DNA from: Nitrospira sp.
GTDB taxonomy: Bacteria > Nitrospirota > Nitrospiria > Nitrospirales > Nitrospiraceae
Direction of reading: 5' to 3'
Length of the DNA: 64,000 nucleotides
Assembly (NCBI GenBank): GCA_016715825.1
Contig: JADJXO010000001.1
Coordinates: 743,001-807,000, forward strand
The position numbers were made by a program, and so were the translations under genes. The notes below the pieces were generated by a model that was given only the letters and a program-made list of their open reading frames with translations, searched no databases and was not told the DNA's origin. Below, one piece after another: positions 27,208-36,644 of this stretch (within the stretch, counting starts at the first letter, position 1; each line of letters opens with the position of its first letter).

Positions 27208-27924
27208 GTGACGCCTCGTACAATCCTGGTAATTGAAGACGATCCGGATATTGCGAACCTTGTGCACTTGCACCTGTGTGATTCGGGCTACCAGGTCGAT
27301 GTCGCGCGAGATGGTACGGTCGGCCTTCAGCAAGCCCTGGCCAAGTCGTATGATTTGGTGATTCTGGATCTGATGCTTCCTGGAATAGATGGATTGGAAT
27401 TGTGTCGGAAACTGCGTGGATCAACGAGATATAGCTTGATCCTGATGCTCACGTCCAAGTCGACTGAATTGGATCGCGTGTTGGGTCTGGAAGTCGGCGC
27501 TGACGACTATCTTACAAAGCCGTTCAGTATTCTGGAGCTTCTCGCCCGGGTGAAAGCCTTGTTCCGTCGTATGGAGGCTCTTCGTTCGCAGGCCCCTCAA
27601 AAGACGCTCCCGACCATTCGTGCAGGCGACCTCGTGATCGAAGTCGATAAACGAAAGGTCCAACTGCGTGGGCAATCGATCGAGTTGACGGCCAAAGAGT
27701 TTGACCTCTTACTGCAGTTTGCCCAACACCCTGGCCAGGTGTACACCCGTGCCACACTCTTAGATGCTGTGTGGGGGTATTCACATGAAGGGTATGAACA
27801 TACCGTGAATTCCCACATCAATCGGCTGCGGGCTAAAATCGAGGATGATAGCAGTCGGCCTCGGTATATTTTAACGGTGTGGGGAGTCGGCTATAGCTTT
27901 ACTGAAGAATGGTCAGAACGGTAG
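27208..27924 (+). CDS. OmpR-family response regulator
   Basis: A 238-residue transcription regulator. The receiver domain (residues 1-120) has the acidic pair in IEDD, phospho-acceptor D54 in LVILDLMLPG, and K104 in YLTKPF. The C-terminal winged-helix domain (residues ~140-235) carries LTAKEFDLLLQFAQHPGQV-type sequence, quoted as LTAKEFDLL, and VNSHINRLRAKIEDD. The frame is open from 27010, but GTG 27208, with GGAG 5 nt upstream, begins exactly at the conserved TILVIEDD and is preferred. The cognate kinase starts 4 bp after the stop. Confidence 0.92.
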   Translation: MTPRTILVIEDDPDIANLVHLHLCDSGYQVDVARDGTVGLQQALAKSYDLVILDLMLPGIDGLELCRKLRGSTRYSLILMLTSKSTELDRVLGLEVGADDYLTKPFSILELLARVKALFRRMEALRSQAPQKTLPTIRAGDLVIEVDKRKVQLRGQSIELTAKEFDLLLQFAQHPGQVYTRATLLDAVWGYSHEGYEHTVNSHINRLRAKIEDDSSRPRYILTVWGVGYSFTEEWSER

Positions 27925-27928
27925 CGGC

Positions 27929-29473
27929 ATGCTCAATACGTTGTATGGAAAGTTAGCGGCTGTTCTCTTCGGGCTCTTTTGTGTGATCGGCGCCGTGGTC
28001 ATGTTCCTCACGCTCTATGTCACCCAGTCGTATTTCCAGGAAGTCAACCAGAAGCTGAACCGGACCTTGGCTGAACGGATGGTGTCTGAAAAGGTTCTGA
28101 TGCAGGAAGGGCGAGTCAATGATGAGGTGTTGAAGGAAATCTTTCACGAGCTCATGGTGATCAATCCTAGTATTGAACTGTATCTACTTGATCCTCAAGG
28201 CGCAATTCTGACCTTTTCCGCTCCCTCTGGGAAGGTCACACGACAACACATCTCTCTCGACCCACTTGAGCGGTTCCTGTCTGGTACCGTGGACTTCCCA
28301 ATTCTGGGAGAGGACCCTCGTGATCTCACACGTAAGAAGGTGTTTTCGGTCTTTCCTATTGAAACGTTAGGAGGCTCCATCCAGGGTTATCTGTACATCA
28401 TTCTGGGTGGTGAAGAGTTCGATTCGATCATGCAGATGCTTGAGGAGAGCTATATTCTGAGACTGAGCGTATGGACTGTGTGTGCCATTCTGGTCTTTAC
28501 CCTCCTAGCGGGGCTGCTCTGCCTGAAGCTCTTGACGCGAAGACTCAACTCCCTGGCTTTGGCAATGGAGTCCTTCAGACACACAGAACTCCCAACCCAG
28601 CCGCACCTCTCGTCTCCATCCGACCTTCGACCATCTGTAGTCTGGCAAGGAGATGAAATTGATCAGCTGAAAATGATGTTTTCGCAAATGGCCGATCTCA
28701 TTCACCAACAAGTTCAAGCGTTGAAAGAGACCGATCAGTTGCGACGGGAATTGGTCGCCAACGTCTCCCATGATCTTCGCACGCCCGTCACCAGTCTCCA
28801 GGGTTATCTTGAAACCTTGGTGCTGAAGGAAGGCGCGCTCACGTCTCAAGAGCGACAGCGGTATCTGGAAATCGCTACGGCACAGAGCCAACGGCTCGGA
28901 GAGCTGATTGCGGAACTGTTTGAACTTGCCAAACTGAACTCGCAGGAAATGAAACCTCGTATCGAGTCATTTTCGCTTGGTGAACTGGTACAGGACGTGC
29001 TTCAAAAGTTTCGGTTGAGCGTTGCAACTAAACAGGTGACGCTTCAGGCAAAGCTGGGGGAGAATCTCCCGTTTGTTTCAGCTGATATCGGACTGATCGA
29101 ACGTGTTCTCGAAAACCTGATCGAGAATGCCCTGAGATACACGCCACAAGGGGGTCGGATTACGGTGATTTTGAGCCTCATGAGTCAGAACATCATGACA
29201 CGGATTGAGGATACCGGCTGCGGTATTCCGCCGGAAGACCTGCCGCATGTTTTTGACCGGTACTATCAAGTCGGGAAGAAACATCAAAGTCATGACAAAG
29301 GGGCCGGGCTTGGGCTCGCGATCACGAAGCGAATTCTAGAGCTGCACGGAAGCGCTATTGAGGTTCAGAGTGCCGTCAATCAAGGGACGACCTTTTCCTT
29401 CTACCTCGCAGCCACTCAGTCGGGTGTCATCCAGGTCGCTACTTCGGCAACTGAATACTCGCCCCACAGATAA
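27929..29473 (+). CDS. Membrane sensor histidine kinase (HAMP type)
   Basis: This 514-residue kinase has two membrane helices (residues ~8-28 and ~178-200) flanking a periplasmic sensor of about 150 residues, then a HAMP linker, a HisKA domain with phospho-acceptor H281 in NVSHDLRTP, and an HATPase domain with NLIENALRYTP (N box), DTGCGIPPEDL (G1) and GAGLGLAI (G2). It phosphorylates the regulator encoded 4 bp upstream. The periplasmic sensor is not similar to a domain I recognise, so the signal is unknown. Confidence 0.92.
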   Translation: MLNTLYGKLAAVLFGLFCVIGAVVMFLTLYVTQSYFQEVNQKLNRTLAERMVSEKVLMQEGRVNDEVLKEIFHELMVINPSIELYLLDPQGAILTFSAPSGKVTRQHISLDPLERFLSGTVDFPILGEDPRDLTRKKVFSVFPIETLGGSIQGYLYIILGGEEFDSIMQMLEESYILRLSVWTVCAILVFTLLAGLLCLKLLTRRLNSLALAMESFRHTELPTQPHLSSPSDLRPSVVWQGDEIDQLKMMFSQMADLIHQQVQALKETDQLRRELVANVSHDLRTPVTSLQGYLETLVLKEGALTSQERQRYLEIATAQSQRLGELIAELFELAKLNSQEMKPRIESFSLGELVQDVLQKFRLSVATKQVTLQAKLGENLPFVSADIGLIERVLENLIENALRYTPQGGRITVILSLMSQNIMTRIEDTGCGIPPEDLPHVFDRYYQVGKKHQSHDKGAGLGLAITKRILELHGSAIEVQSAVNQGTTFSFYLAATQSGVIQVATSATEYSPHR

Positions 29474-29763
29474 ACCTTCCGATCACACTTCACATACTCC
29501 TGCCCTAGTCCTATTCACTCGACTCACGCGGACACACTATGTTTTCTGCGGTGCCATGGCGTGATCGCACGGCCATGTGTCCAGAAAACGATCAGTCTGT
29601 GACGAAGACGTCATGATTTCGTGAAGGTTTGTTGATCATTGTTTGCGAATATGCCGATGAGTCCATCATCGGCCTTCACGGATGAATGCTGAATCGATCG
29701 ATGTGTTCGAAAACCTATATTGGAGCACAGGCATCGAAGGCGACCGTAGACCGGAGGAAGAGT

Positions 29764-30474
29764 ATGAGTACAAACGTGATCAGGTATACAGGATCGATTC
29801 CTTTTGCTGTACCGGCGAGCAGGACATCGCCGATGAACAACGTCTTCCGTTTGATGAACGATGAGGATCGGCTTGTGTCACAACTGCAGGCAGGGGAGGA
29901 AGAAGCATTTGGAGCCGTCGTCACCCACTATCAGGAAACACTCATCCGAATGGCGCTGCGCTATGTGGCCAATCGAGCAACGGCAGAGGAGGTCGTGCAG
30001 GAGACCTGGATAGGGGTGATGAGCGGGCTGAATCGATTCGAAGGCCGGTCGTCCCTCCATGCATGGATCTGTGCGATTCTCATCCACAAGGCGAAGGATC
30101 GAGGCGTCAGAGAGAAACGTCAGAAAGTCTTTTCAGACTTCGAAGTGGAAACCGCGAACTGGCGTGGCGAACATGACCCATCTCATTTCAGACCACACAG
30201 GGAGTGGTCCGGGCTCACGGCGTTCGCCCATCATCTTTGGGACAACCGGACTCCGGAGAAACTGTTGGCATCAAGCCAGGCTACAGCCTGTATGTGGCAT
30301 GCGATCGAGACTCTGCCCATACTTCAGAAGGAAGTCCTGGTTCTACACGATGTGCATGGTGCGAAAACCAAAGAGGTGTGTACACAACTGAGGATTTCTG
30401 AAACGAACTTCTATGTACGATTACACCGCGCTCGGGAACGAGTGAAAGTGGCGGTCGCGGCCGCGTTGGGATGA
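29764..30474 (+). CDS. ECF-type RNA polymerase sigma factor
   Basis: A 236-residue sigma-70 factor with region 2 at ~residues 45-110 (EAFGAVVTHYQETLIRMALRY-type helix, then EEVVQETWIGVM) and region 4 near the C terminus (LPILQKEVLVLHDVHG, ISETNFYVRLHRARERVK). It directs RNA polymerase to a set of stress or envelope promoters. A longer than usual linker, rich in Trp/His/Arg, joins the regions. ATG 29764 is taken because GGAGGAAG precedes it; the open frame reaches back to 29686. No anti-sigma gene is adjacent: the next gene is on the other strand. The 290 bp upstream holds no gene that I can support. Confidence 0.85.
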   Translation: MSTNVIRYTGSIPFAVPASRTSPMNNVFRLMNDEDRLVSQLQAGEEEAFGAVVTHYQETLIRMALRYVANRATAEEVVQETWIGVMSGLNRFEGRSSLHAWICAILIHKAKDRGVREKRQKVFSDFEVETANWRGEHDPSHFRPHREWSGLTAFAHHLWDNRTPEKLLASSQATACMWHAIETLPILQKEVLVLHDVHGAKTKEVCTQLRISETNFYVRLHRARERVKVAVAAALG

Positions 30475-30646
30475 ACTAGGGTCCAGGTCTGAATGCAATA
30501 GAGCATCTCGTGGTCATTCACATGTGATCAAACTGTGTACTGAGAGACCTATGTTAACACCGCATGAACCCACTGTGAGTGGCTGCCAGAAATGTCGGTG
30601 AGGTTGTAAGAAATAGAACGAGTATCCGACAAACACTCAAGGGCAA

Positions 30647-30676
30647 CACAGCCCGCGTCGATTGAGGCGGGCTGTG
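30647..30676 (-). terminator. Strong hairpin between convergent genes
   Basis: CACAGCCCGC (30647-30656) pairs perfectly with GCGGGCTGTG (30667-30676), a 10-bp GC-rich stem with a 10-nt loop. It starts 10 nt after the stop codon of the minus-strand gene and also faces the end of the sigma-factor gene. No clear T-run, so it may act in both directions or stabilise the mRNA end. Confidence 0.55.
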
Positions 30677-30686
30677 CATGAAGCGA

Positions 30687-31064
30687 TCACTGGATCGAAT
30701 TGGCAAAACCGCTGTGGGTGATTTCGGCACGAACATGATCACCAACTTTCTTGCGACCCCCCAGCTGCTTGGTCTCTCGACTGACAACAAGTTGAACCTG
30801 GTTTCCTTCATAATCTTCGATCGTGTACGTCGTATCTTTCATGTGCTTGACAGTGCCTCCGATTGTCCTCCAGGCAGGGCCAGGCTTATTGTTGGAATGG
30901 TGCGTTACGGCAGAGGAATGACTTTCGGTAGAAGATGAAGATGCGGCGATATCTGACTTCCGCTCATGCTTTTGGCCGGCCATAATGAAGGAAGGTGCAG
31001 CCAACAAGATTGCGGTCAGTCCTCCGATCGTCACGAGGTGGATTTTTTGATGATCTTTCTTCAT
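30687..31064 (-). CDS. Small exported protein with OB-like domain
   Basis: This 125-residue protein has a signal peptide (LVTIGGLTAILLAAPSFIMAG), a Ser/His-rich linker (residues ~38-60) and a C-terminal beta domain of about 55 residues (TIGGTVKHMKDTTYTIEDYEG, quoted as IGGTVKHMKDTTYTI, then VQLVVSRET and VGDHVRAEI). The pattern G-x-V-x(n)-T-x-x-V-x-x-D-x-x-G-x-x-V resembles the small OB-like modules of DUF5666 proteins. The function is unknown. AGGAGG 6 nt before ATG 31064 supports the start. Confidence 0.72.
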   Translation of the reverse strand: MKKDHQKIHLVTIGGLTAILLAAPSFIMAGQKHERKSDIAASSSSTESHSSAVTHHSNNKPGPAWRTIGGTVKHMKDTTYTIEDYEGNQVQLVVSRETKQLGGRKKVGDHVRAEITHSGFANSIQ

Positions 31065-31254
31065 GATGAACCTCCTGTGGAAGAAACCGTCTTTGCCGGG
31101 AAGTTCTCAGCAAGGCACATGCCGGAGCTACAAAACCCATGACCTACCAATTTCAAAGTGTTACAAAGTTTGCCGGACTAGAGACGGCAGGTCAGCGCGG
31201 TAAAAAACTGTCAACGACTGTACAGATCTGGGCATAGCATATCCAGCGTGGCGT

Positions 31255-32313
31255 ATGCTGATTCGAATTGAACGAACTAGGGAAAAACTTCATGATCACG
31301 ATAGCCAATCTGCGACATTCGAAGGCAGGAGGCCGGGTCTCCACCGAGCCTTATGGGGTGGGTTGAGGAATCTGGTTTGGCAACGACCACTCCTAGCCAT
31401 TTTTCAAATAAATCTCCGCTGTAATTCCTCTTGCGGGTACTGCAACCTTCCGTTGAATGAAGGTCGATACGAGATGACACGAGATGAAATTCGGCATGTC
31501 TTCGCAGGACTCTATAAGGAGGGTGTACGGTTTGTATTTGTGCAGGGGGGAGAACCGTTACTTCGAAAAGACTTACTAGGCATTCTTCAAGATTTAGTTC
31601 AGATTGGATTCCACATTACGCTCATTACAAATGGGACCAGATTAACTTCCGATCTGGTCGACGCATTCAACACGCTCAACGTGTCGCTTTCGATTAGTCT
31701 GGATACGCTTGACCCGATCAACTATGCACGTATCCGCGGAGCCGATCAACTTGATCGGGTACTTGCTGGTCTCGACCTACTGGAAGACTATCGTCATCCC
31801 AAGTTTCTGACCTGCATCGTCAGTGAAATCAATCGCCATGAAGTCACTCAGGTGGTTCGATTTGCTCAAGAACGGGGCTTCTTGCCGGTTGTGGGCGCCT
31901 ATCATTGGGACGTCGGACTGTACGGAAAGCAAGAACCCGTCTTGATGTATGAACGTGAACAGGCACGTGCTGTGTTTGAGGAGCTACTGAAAGAAGATAT
32001 CCTCCCACCAGGATATTTGCGGCAATACGCGAAGGACAATGTAGCCTGGCTCGCTGGTGAGCCATTAAAGCCCTGCGACGCTGGACGGTATAGCATTGCC
32101 ATTGGTGCATCGGGTCATGTCTCCCCTTGCTTGTCCCTCCGTGAAGCCGGGAATCTCCTCGAGTCTCCGCTGTGCGACATCCTTGCGCGGTTTGATCGAC
32201 AGGCCATTCAAGCTTGTTCGGATCGATCGTCCTGTAACAGGCTGGATGGGCGCGTCATCGGGTCGGTACTGCGGCACCCTATTGCTGCATGGCAAACCCC
32301 GGTGCAATGGTGA
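31255..32313 (+). CDS. Radical SAM enzyme with a partial SPASM/Twitch-like C terminus
   Basis: A 352-residue radical SAM protein with the cluster motif CNSSCGYC (C-x3-C-x2-C, residues ~59-66), the SAM-binding GGEP in VFVQGGEPLLRKD, and a TIM-barrel-like core (LITNGTRL, SISLDTLD). The C terminus carries C-x13-G-x4-C (CDAG...ASGHVSPC) and a later C-x5-C (CSDRSSC), the pattern of a reduced SPASM or Twitch domain that holds an auxiliary Fe-S cluster. The substrate is unknown. It is the first of four overlapping genes; the DUF547 gene begins 7 bp before its stop. Confidence 0.85.
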   Translation: MLIRIERTREKLHDHDSQSATFEGRRPGLHRALWGGLRNLVWQRPLLAIFQINLRCNSSCGYCNLPLNEGRYEMTRDEIRHVFAGLYKEGVRFVFVQGGEPLLRKDLLGILQDLVQIGFHITLITNGTRLTSDLVDAFNTLNVSLSISLDTLDPINYARIRGADQLDRVLAGLDLLEDYRHPKFLTCIVSEINRHEVTQVVRFAQERGFLPVVGAYHWDVGLYGKQEPVLMYEREQARAVFEELLKEDILPPGYLRQYAKDNVAWLAGEPLKPCDAGRYSIAIGASGHVSPCLSLREAGNLLESPLCDILARFDRQAIQACSDRSSCNRLDGRVIGSVLRHPIAAWQTPVQW

Positions 32314-33125
32314 CAAAGGTGAAGGGCTTCATCAAATGCGGCATCGTGAGCCTCGCGGTTATCCTCGCGGGGTGCTCCACCGTTCCGACCTCCTTCACTC
32401 CTCTCAATCCGATTCCATCAGAAGAGTTCTCACATAAGGTGTTTCATGATGTGGTACAGGCCCATGTTACAGACGGCCTCGTCGATTATCCTGGCATCCA
32501 GTCTGATGCACGGCTACCGACGTATCTCCAGCAACTCGACCGAGTAGACCCAAATGCCCTCAAGACAAAGAATGCACGCCTAGCCTACTGGATCAATGCC
32601 TACAACGCCTTTGCGATCAAGGGCATTCTCGATACATACTCACCCACGAGCTATTGGGGACGGTATCGCTATTTTATCGGCCGAGACTATCGTGTCGGTG
32701 GAGAAACCATCAATCTCTATGATCTGGAACGAACGGTGTTAATTGCGCAGTTCCATGAGCCGCGGATCCATTTTGCCATCGTCTGCGCCTCGCTGTCCTG
32801 TCCGAAACTTCAAGCCTGGGCCTACGAGCCGAATCAGCTTGAATTCCAGCTGGACCGCGTGGCTCGGGAGTTTATCAACGACCCGACTCGGAATCATTTT
32901 GATCGTGCGAAGAAAGTGGCGTCACTCTCGATGATCTTCAAATGGTTTGAGAAAGACTTTACGAAAGCCGCCGGATCTGTTCAGGTCTACATCGCGCGGT
33001 ACATAAACGATCCTGAACTGGTCCAGGACCTGATGCAATCGGACTATCGTATCGAGTATCTCGACTACGACTGGAGCTTAAACGGGACACCACCAAAGGA
33101 GATGCGCGATGCTGGCCGGTCCTGA
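32307..33125 (+). CDS. DUF547 lipoprotein
   Basis: This 272-residue protein begins at ATG 32307, overlapping the radical SAM stop as ATGGTGA. The first residues are basic and then apolar (IKCGIVSLAVILAGC) with a lipobox cysteine, so it is a lipoprotein. The body is a DUF547 domain: LAYWINAYNAFAI, INLYDLERTVL, HFAIVCASLSCPKL and LSMIFKWFEKDF. The conserved Cys, His and Asp suggest a papain-like fold, but enzyme activity is not known. ATG 32289 is the alternative start. The ferritin-like gene begins 17 bp before its stop. Confidence 0.85.
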   Translation: MVTKVKGFIKCGIVSLAVILAGCSTVPTSFTPLNPIPSEEFSHKVFHDVVQAHVTDGLVDYPGIQSDARLPTYLQQLDRVDPNALKTKNARLAYWINAYNAFAIKGILDTYSPTSYWGRYRYFIGRDYRVGGETINLYDLERTVLIAQFHEPRIHFAIVCASLSCPKLQAWAYEPNQLEFQLDRVAREFINDPTRNHFDRAKKVASLSMIFKWFEKDFTKAAGSVQVYIARYINDPELVQDLMQSDYRIEYLDYDWSLNGTPPKEMRDAGRS

Positions 33126-33744
33126 TGAGAGAGAGCCTATCGCCAGGCTGTTGACGTTCTTAGAGCACGGCGAACGGATGGCCCATGAGTGCGCCAAGGC
33201 TCAAGCCGCATTGTCCGACGATTCGGGGACACGGCGATTTCTGCTGAGTCAGGCCAAACAAGAAGCGATGCATGCGCGGGTCTTTCAGGGAGCCATTGCC
33301 TGGCTTGCGCCGAAACACCTCCGTGACACGCCATTCCTTCCTGCCCTGGAAGAATATCGAAGAGTTCTGGACGAGGCGCTGGCTCGTCATGATCTCCTGG
33401 AAACGTTCCTCGCCGAGCAAGTCGTGCTCGAAGGCTTAGGCGAGGCCGTCCTCACGCGCATCGAACAGGGATTGGTGAAGCGGGCGGCTCCGTTCGGACG
33501 GCTCCGCCGTATTTTGCTGCACCAGGAAGAAGCCCATCATGGATTTGGCCGCCGCCAGGTCGAACAGGCGATGGAGCGTGGCGAGACCGATGTGCCGGAT
33601 CTCAGGCAACGGGCGCAGCGCTACCTCGCGTTGACCGATGCCATGGTCTTCACGCTCTGTGACTTATTTGAGAGCATCGACGAAGATGCCACGGCTTGGG
33701 CACAGGATGTCCGGACATTTTTGCCGGACTGGTGTTCGGCATGA
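33109..33744 (+). CDS. Ferritin-like di-iron protein
   Basis: A 211-residue all-helical protein with the ligand pattern of a ferritin-like di-iron site: E22, E52-x-x-H55 (KQEAMHARVF), E103 or E108 (FLAEQVVLEGLGE) and E140/E141-x-x-H (LHQEEAHHGFG). Such proteins store or oxidise iron or use a di-iron centre for O2-dependent hydroxylation; the present one is too divergent to name. It overlaps the DUF547 gene by 17 bp and the glycosyltransferase gene by 4 bp, which ties it to the radical SAM unit. A role in modifying a lipid or small molecule is an inference from context. Confidence 0.75.
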   Translation: MLAGPDEREPIARLLTFLEHGERMAHECAKAQAALSDDSGTRRFLLSQAKQEAMHARVFQGAIAWLAPKHLRDTPFLPALEEYRRVLDEALARHDLLETFLAEQVVLEGLGEAVLTRIEQGLVKRAAPFGRLRRILLHQEEAHHGFGRRQVEQAMERGETDVPDLRQRAQRYLALTDAMVFTLCDLFESIDEDATAWAQDVRTFLPDWCSA

Positions 33745-34502
33745 TCAGCGTCATCATGCCTGCCTATAACGAAGAGAAGGTTTTGCCTGGCACACTCCAG
33801 GCGTTGTTCGCACAGCCAGGAGAATTTGAGACGATCCTTGTCGACGGCGGCAGCACCGACCGGACCCGCACGATCGCCGAATCGTTTGGGTTTGCTGATC
33901 GAACCGGCGATGACGGCTGGTCATCGCTCGTCCCTCATCGTTCCCTAGACTCTCCCCGATATAGGCTCCACGCGTCACATATTGTGCTGACGGCGCCCAA
34001 GGGTCGCGCCTCCCAGATGAATGCCGGGGCCAAGCAGGCGAGGGGAGAGTGGTTACTTTTTCTCCATGCCGATACGGTCCTACCGGATGGTGCACTCCAA
34101 CGGCTCAATGACATGGAGCGAGATCAGACGGTTCAAGCTGGCGGTTTCATGCACCGATTTTCAGGAGACGACTGGCGGCTCAAGTTCATTTCCTTCTTAG
34201 ACAATTTCCGGTGCACCCGCAGCCGGATCATTTACGGAGACCAGGCCCTCTTCGTCCGACGAACTTTATTTGAACAGCTCGGCGGGTTTCCCAAACAGCC
34301 GATCCTGGAAGACGTTGCCTTCTGTGAGCGTGTGATTCAAGTCACCAACCCGCTCTTGCTCTCTCCACCGGTCGTCACCGATGCTCGGAAGTTCGTGAAG
34401 ATGGGGATTTGGCGTAGCTTTGTCCGAGTCTTGTTAATTATTCTCCATGTCGAATATCGCCTGCCGGTCCTGCCTCGCATGTTTTTCCAGGATGTGCGCT
34501 GA
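33741..34502 (+). CDS. Glycosyltransferase family 2 (TIGR04283-like)
   Basis: This 253-residue GT-A enzyme starts at ATG 33741, overlapping the previous stop as ATGA, and begins with MISVIMPAYNEEKVLPGTLQ. ILVDGGSTDRTRTIAESF and LFLHADTVLPDG contain the nucleotide-sugar motifs, and GDQALFVRRTLFEQLGGFP the acceptor region. It matches the TIGR04283 group, named for transferases that occur with radical SAM proteins. There is no membrane segment apart from a mildly apolar C terminus. It is the last gene of the four-gene run. Confidence 0.87.
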   Translation: MISVIMPAYNEEKVLPGTLQALFAQPGEFETILVDGGSTDRTRTIAESFGFADRTGDDGWSSLVPHRSLDSPRYRLHASHIVLTAPKGRASQMNAGAKQARGEWLLFLHADTVLPDGALQRLNDMERDQTVQAGGFMHRFSGDDWRLKFISFLDNFRCTRSRIIYGDQALFVRRTLFEQLGGFPKQPILEDVAFCERVIQVTNPLLLSPPVVTDARKFVKMGIWRSFVRVLLIILHVEYRLPVLPRMFFQDVR

Positions 34503-34688
34503 TCGCGAGATTAGTGCATTATCCGCTACTCATTGCACAATCCAACAGATAATTGGTTAATCCAGTTTGAACAGCACTCAGGAGGAACTCCTCCCCCTAC
34601 CGTTGCGGAACTAAGGCCTTCCTCGGCCCCGTTTACCTTTCCCTCGCCCCTCCGTCTAACCCATCAGATAAGGTTAGAAGGAGGGGTT

Positions 34689-35129
34689 ATGCAACCATTC
34701 CGTTCAAGAGTGTGCACGTTTGTTTTATCCGCGACGCTGTTGTCTTCTGGCTGTTCCTCGACCTTGGTCCGCGATGATGTGAACCTGACGGCTGACGTAG
34801 AAGGACATTGCTCTGGAAGTGAATGGGTAGACGATTCATCCATAGCCGTTCTACCGGTCCCAGTTGTCGCCTTCGTGATTCCTCACGTTGATCTACGTCA
34901 CGTCTCCAGCGAGCCCTACCTGAATCGGTGCGGAGCCTCGACTAAAGTGATCAATCGGGACGTGTCCGTCAATCGACTCGCCTGCATGCCGGCCGGGCTC
35001 ACGCGGATCATCACGCTCGGCGTCTGGCAATGGTGTCCGGCGCGAGTCACCTGGTCGGCTGATGTGTTACCCGATGTCCCTCGGCCGGCGAGTGCCTCGT
35101 TCGATGACCACGGAAACCAGAAATCGTAA
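34689..35129 (+). CDS. Putative lipoprotein of unknown function
   Basis: A 146-residue lipoprotein whose signal peptide (CTFVLSATLLSSGC) has a lipobox cysteine. The start ATG 34689 has AGGAGG 4 nt upstream; the frame is open further upstream to 34533 without such a signal. The mature part holds four further cysteines (GHCSGS, NRCGAS, LACMPAG, WQWCPAR), which could form two disulfides. No family is recognised. It precedes the DUF5666 lipoprotein by 27 bp and may be co-transcribed. Confidence 0.65.
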   Translation: MQPFRSRVCTFVLSATLLSSGCSSTLVRDDVNLTADVEGHCSGSEWVDDSSIAVLPVPVVAFVIPHVDLRHVSSEPYLNRCGASTKVINRDVSVNRLACMPAGLTRIITLGVWQWCPARVTWSADVLPDVPRPASASFDDHGNQKS

Positions 35130-35156
35130 CCATCATCGTTTCAGAAGGAACATACT

Positions 35157-36581
35157 ATGAACACCACACGATGGATTCTTAGTCTGCTGGGAATAGTAGG
35201 ACTTGCGGGACTCCTTGCTGCTTGCGGCAGCGAGGGGGCTCCCTCTGTGTCGGCAAGTGCCTCAGGGAGCGGTTCTGCGTCTGCGTCGGGCAGCATCACC
35301 GGTTTTGGGAGCGTGTTTGTGAACGGTAAACGCTTTGAGACGAGTGACGCATCGTTTCGTGTCGACGGTCAATCCGGCAGCCAAAGCGACCTTAAGATTG
35401 GGATGACCGTGACAGTCAACGGCTCGTTCAACGGTGATCAACGGTCGGCCCGCATTGTTCTCCAGAAGGACGCGGTGGAGGGTCTTGTCCAATCCGTGGC
35501 AGCGGATGGTTCCAGCCTGATCGTGATGGGACAGACGGTATTGGCCGACAATACTACCCTGATCGACGACAATATCCCTGGACGGAATCTTCTGAACCTC
35601 GTAGCCGGGACCGATCATGTCGAAGTGAATGGCCACATTCGCCCGAACGGCATCATTCAGGCGACGTATATTGAAAGGAAGCCGGTCAATGTCACACCGG
35701 AAGTTCGTGGCTTTGTAAGTGGTCATGCTTCTGGTTCTGCGACATTCCAAATCGGGAACCTCATGATCCATTACAGCGGAGCAGATATCAGTCACATGCC
35801 CGTCCCCAATGGGAGCAACTGGGACGGTCTTTTCGTGGAGAGTAAGGGAACGAATTTCATCAGCCCCTCGACGACGCTCATCGCTACGAAGGTCGAACCT
35901 GAGAACCAGACCGTCGGTCAGGTGATCGATGAATTCGAGGTTGAAGGATTTGTGACACAGGCCGGCCTTCCTAGCGGCAACAGCATTGATTTTACCATTG
36001 GGACCACTCCGGTGAGGACGACGGACAACACAGAATTTAGAGGTGGCAGAGTTGATGAGATTCTGGCCGGGACGAAGATGTCCGGTGAAGGCCGATTCGA
36101 CGGGAACACGCTCGTCGCCAAGCATGTGAAGTTCCACGAAAGTGTACGCCTCGAAGGCGATATCGCAACCATTGGATCGAATGTGTTCACGATCGCCGGT
36201 TTACCCGGTGTGACCGTTCATGTGAACAACCGGACGGATCTCAGAGGGGCCGGTCTGGATAATTTGTCACCCGGCGATCACGTGCGCGTACGCGGTCGCA
36301 TCAACGGTTCGATTTCGCTCATCGCCACACGTGTTGAGTTACGCTCAGCCGATAAGGATCTGGATCTTCAAGGGCCGGTGCAATCGATCACCGGCAATGA
36401 TCTGGTCATTCTCGGGGTACCGGTGGATACGAGTTCGATTACTCACTTTGAGAGCGTGACCGGCTCTTCCATGAGTCGTGCAGGCTTCTTCGCAGCGGTA
36501 AAGGTGAACTCGCTGGTGAAGTTCAAAGGTGGGCGGAACGGAACTGTGGTGGTATGGGACGAGGCGGAATTGGAAGATTAG
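35157..36581 (+). CDS. DUF5666 repeat lipoprotein
   Basis: This 474-residue protein has a lipoprotein signal (LLGIVGLAGLLAAC) and a Ser/Ala/Gly-rich linker, then about five OB-like DUF5666 modules: FGSVFVNGKRFETSDAS, VEGLVQSVAADGSSLIV, VEGFVTQAGLPSGNSID, LEGDIATIGSNVFTIAG, LQGPVQSITGNDLVILG. Each module is about 75-90 residues of beta strands. Function is unknown; the layout suggests an extended surface or periplasmic binding protein anchored to a membrane. AAGGA 8 nt before ATG 35157 supports the start. Confidence 0.82.
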   Translation: MNTTRWILSLLGIVGLAGLLAACGSEGAPSVSASASGSGSASASGSITGFGSVFVNGKRFETSDASFRVDGQSGSQSDLKIGMTVTVNGSFNGDQRSARIVLQKDAVEGLVQSVAADGSSLIVMGQTVLADNTTLIDDNIPGRNLLNLVAGTDHVEVNGHIRPNGIIQATYIERKPVNVTPEVRGFVSGHASGSATFQIGNLMIHYSGADISHMPVPNGSNWDGLFVESKGTNFISPSTTLIATKVEPENQTVGQVIDEFEVEGFVTQAGLPSGNSIDFTIGTTPVRTTDNTEFRGGRVDEILAGTKMSGEGRFDGNTLVAKHVKFHESVRLEGDIATIGSNVFTIAGLPGVTVHVNNRTDLRGAGLDNLSPGDHVRVRGRINGSISLIATRVELRSADKDLDLQGPVQSITGNDLVILGVPVDTSSITHFESVTGSSMSRAGFFAAVKVNSLVKFKGGRNGTVVVWDEAELED

Positions 36582-36644
36582 GTAGCTGTCGATTCGTTCG
36601 CACGTTAGACTGAGCCCGTTTGATGCTTACAAAGGAGCTACATT

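Noticed and set aside
35262..36137. 291-codon minus-strand ORF
   Set aside because: Antisense to the DUF5666 lipoprotein gene, with no start signal and no recognisable domain.
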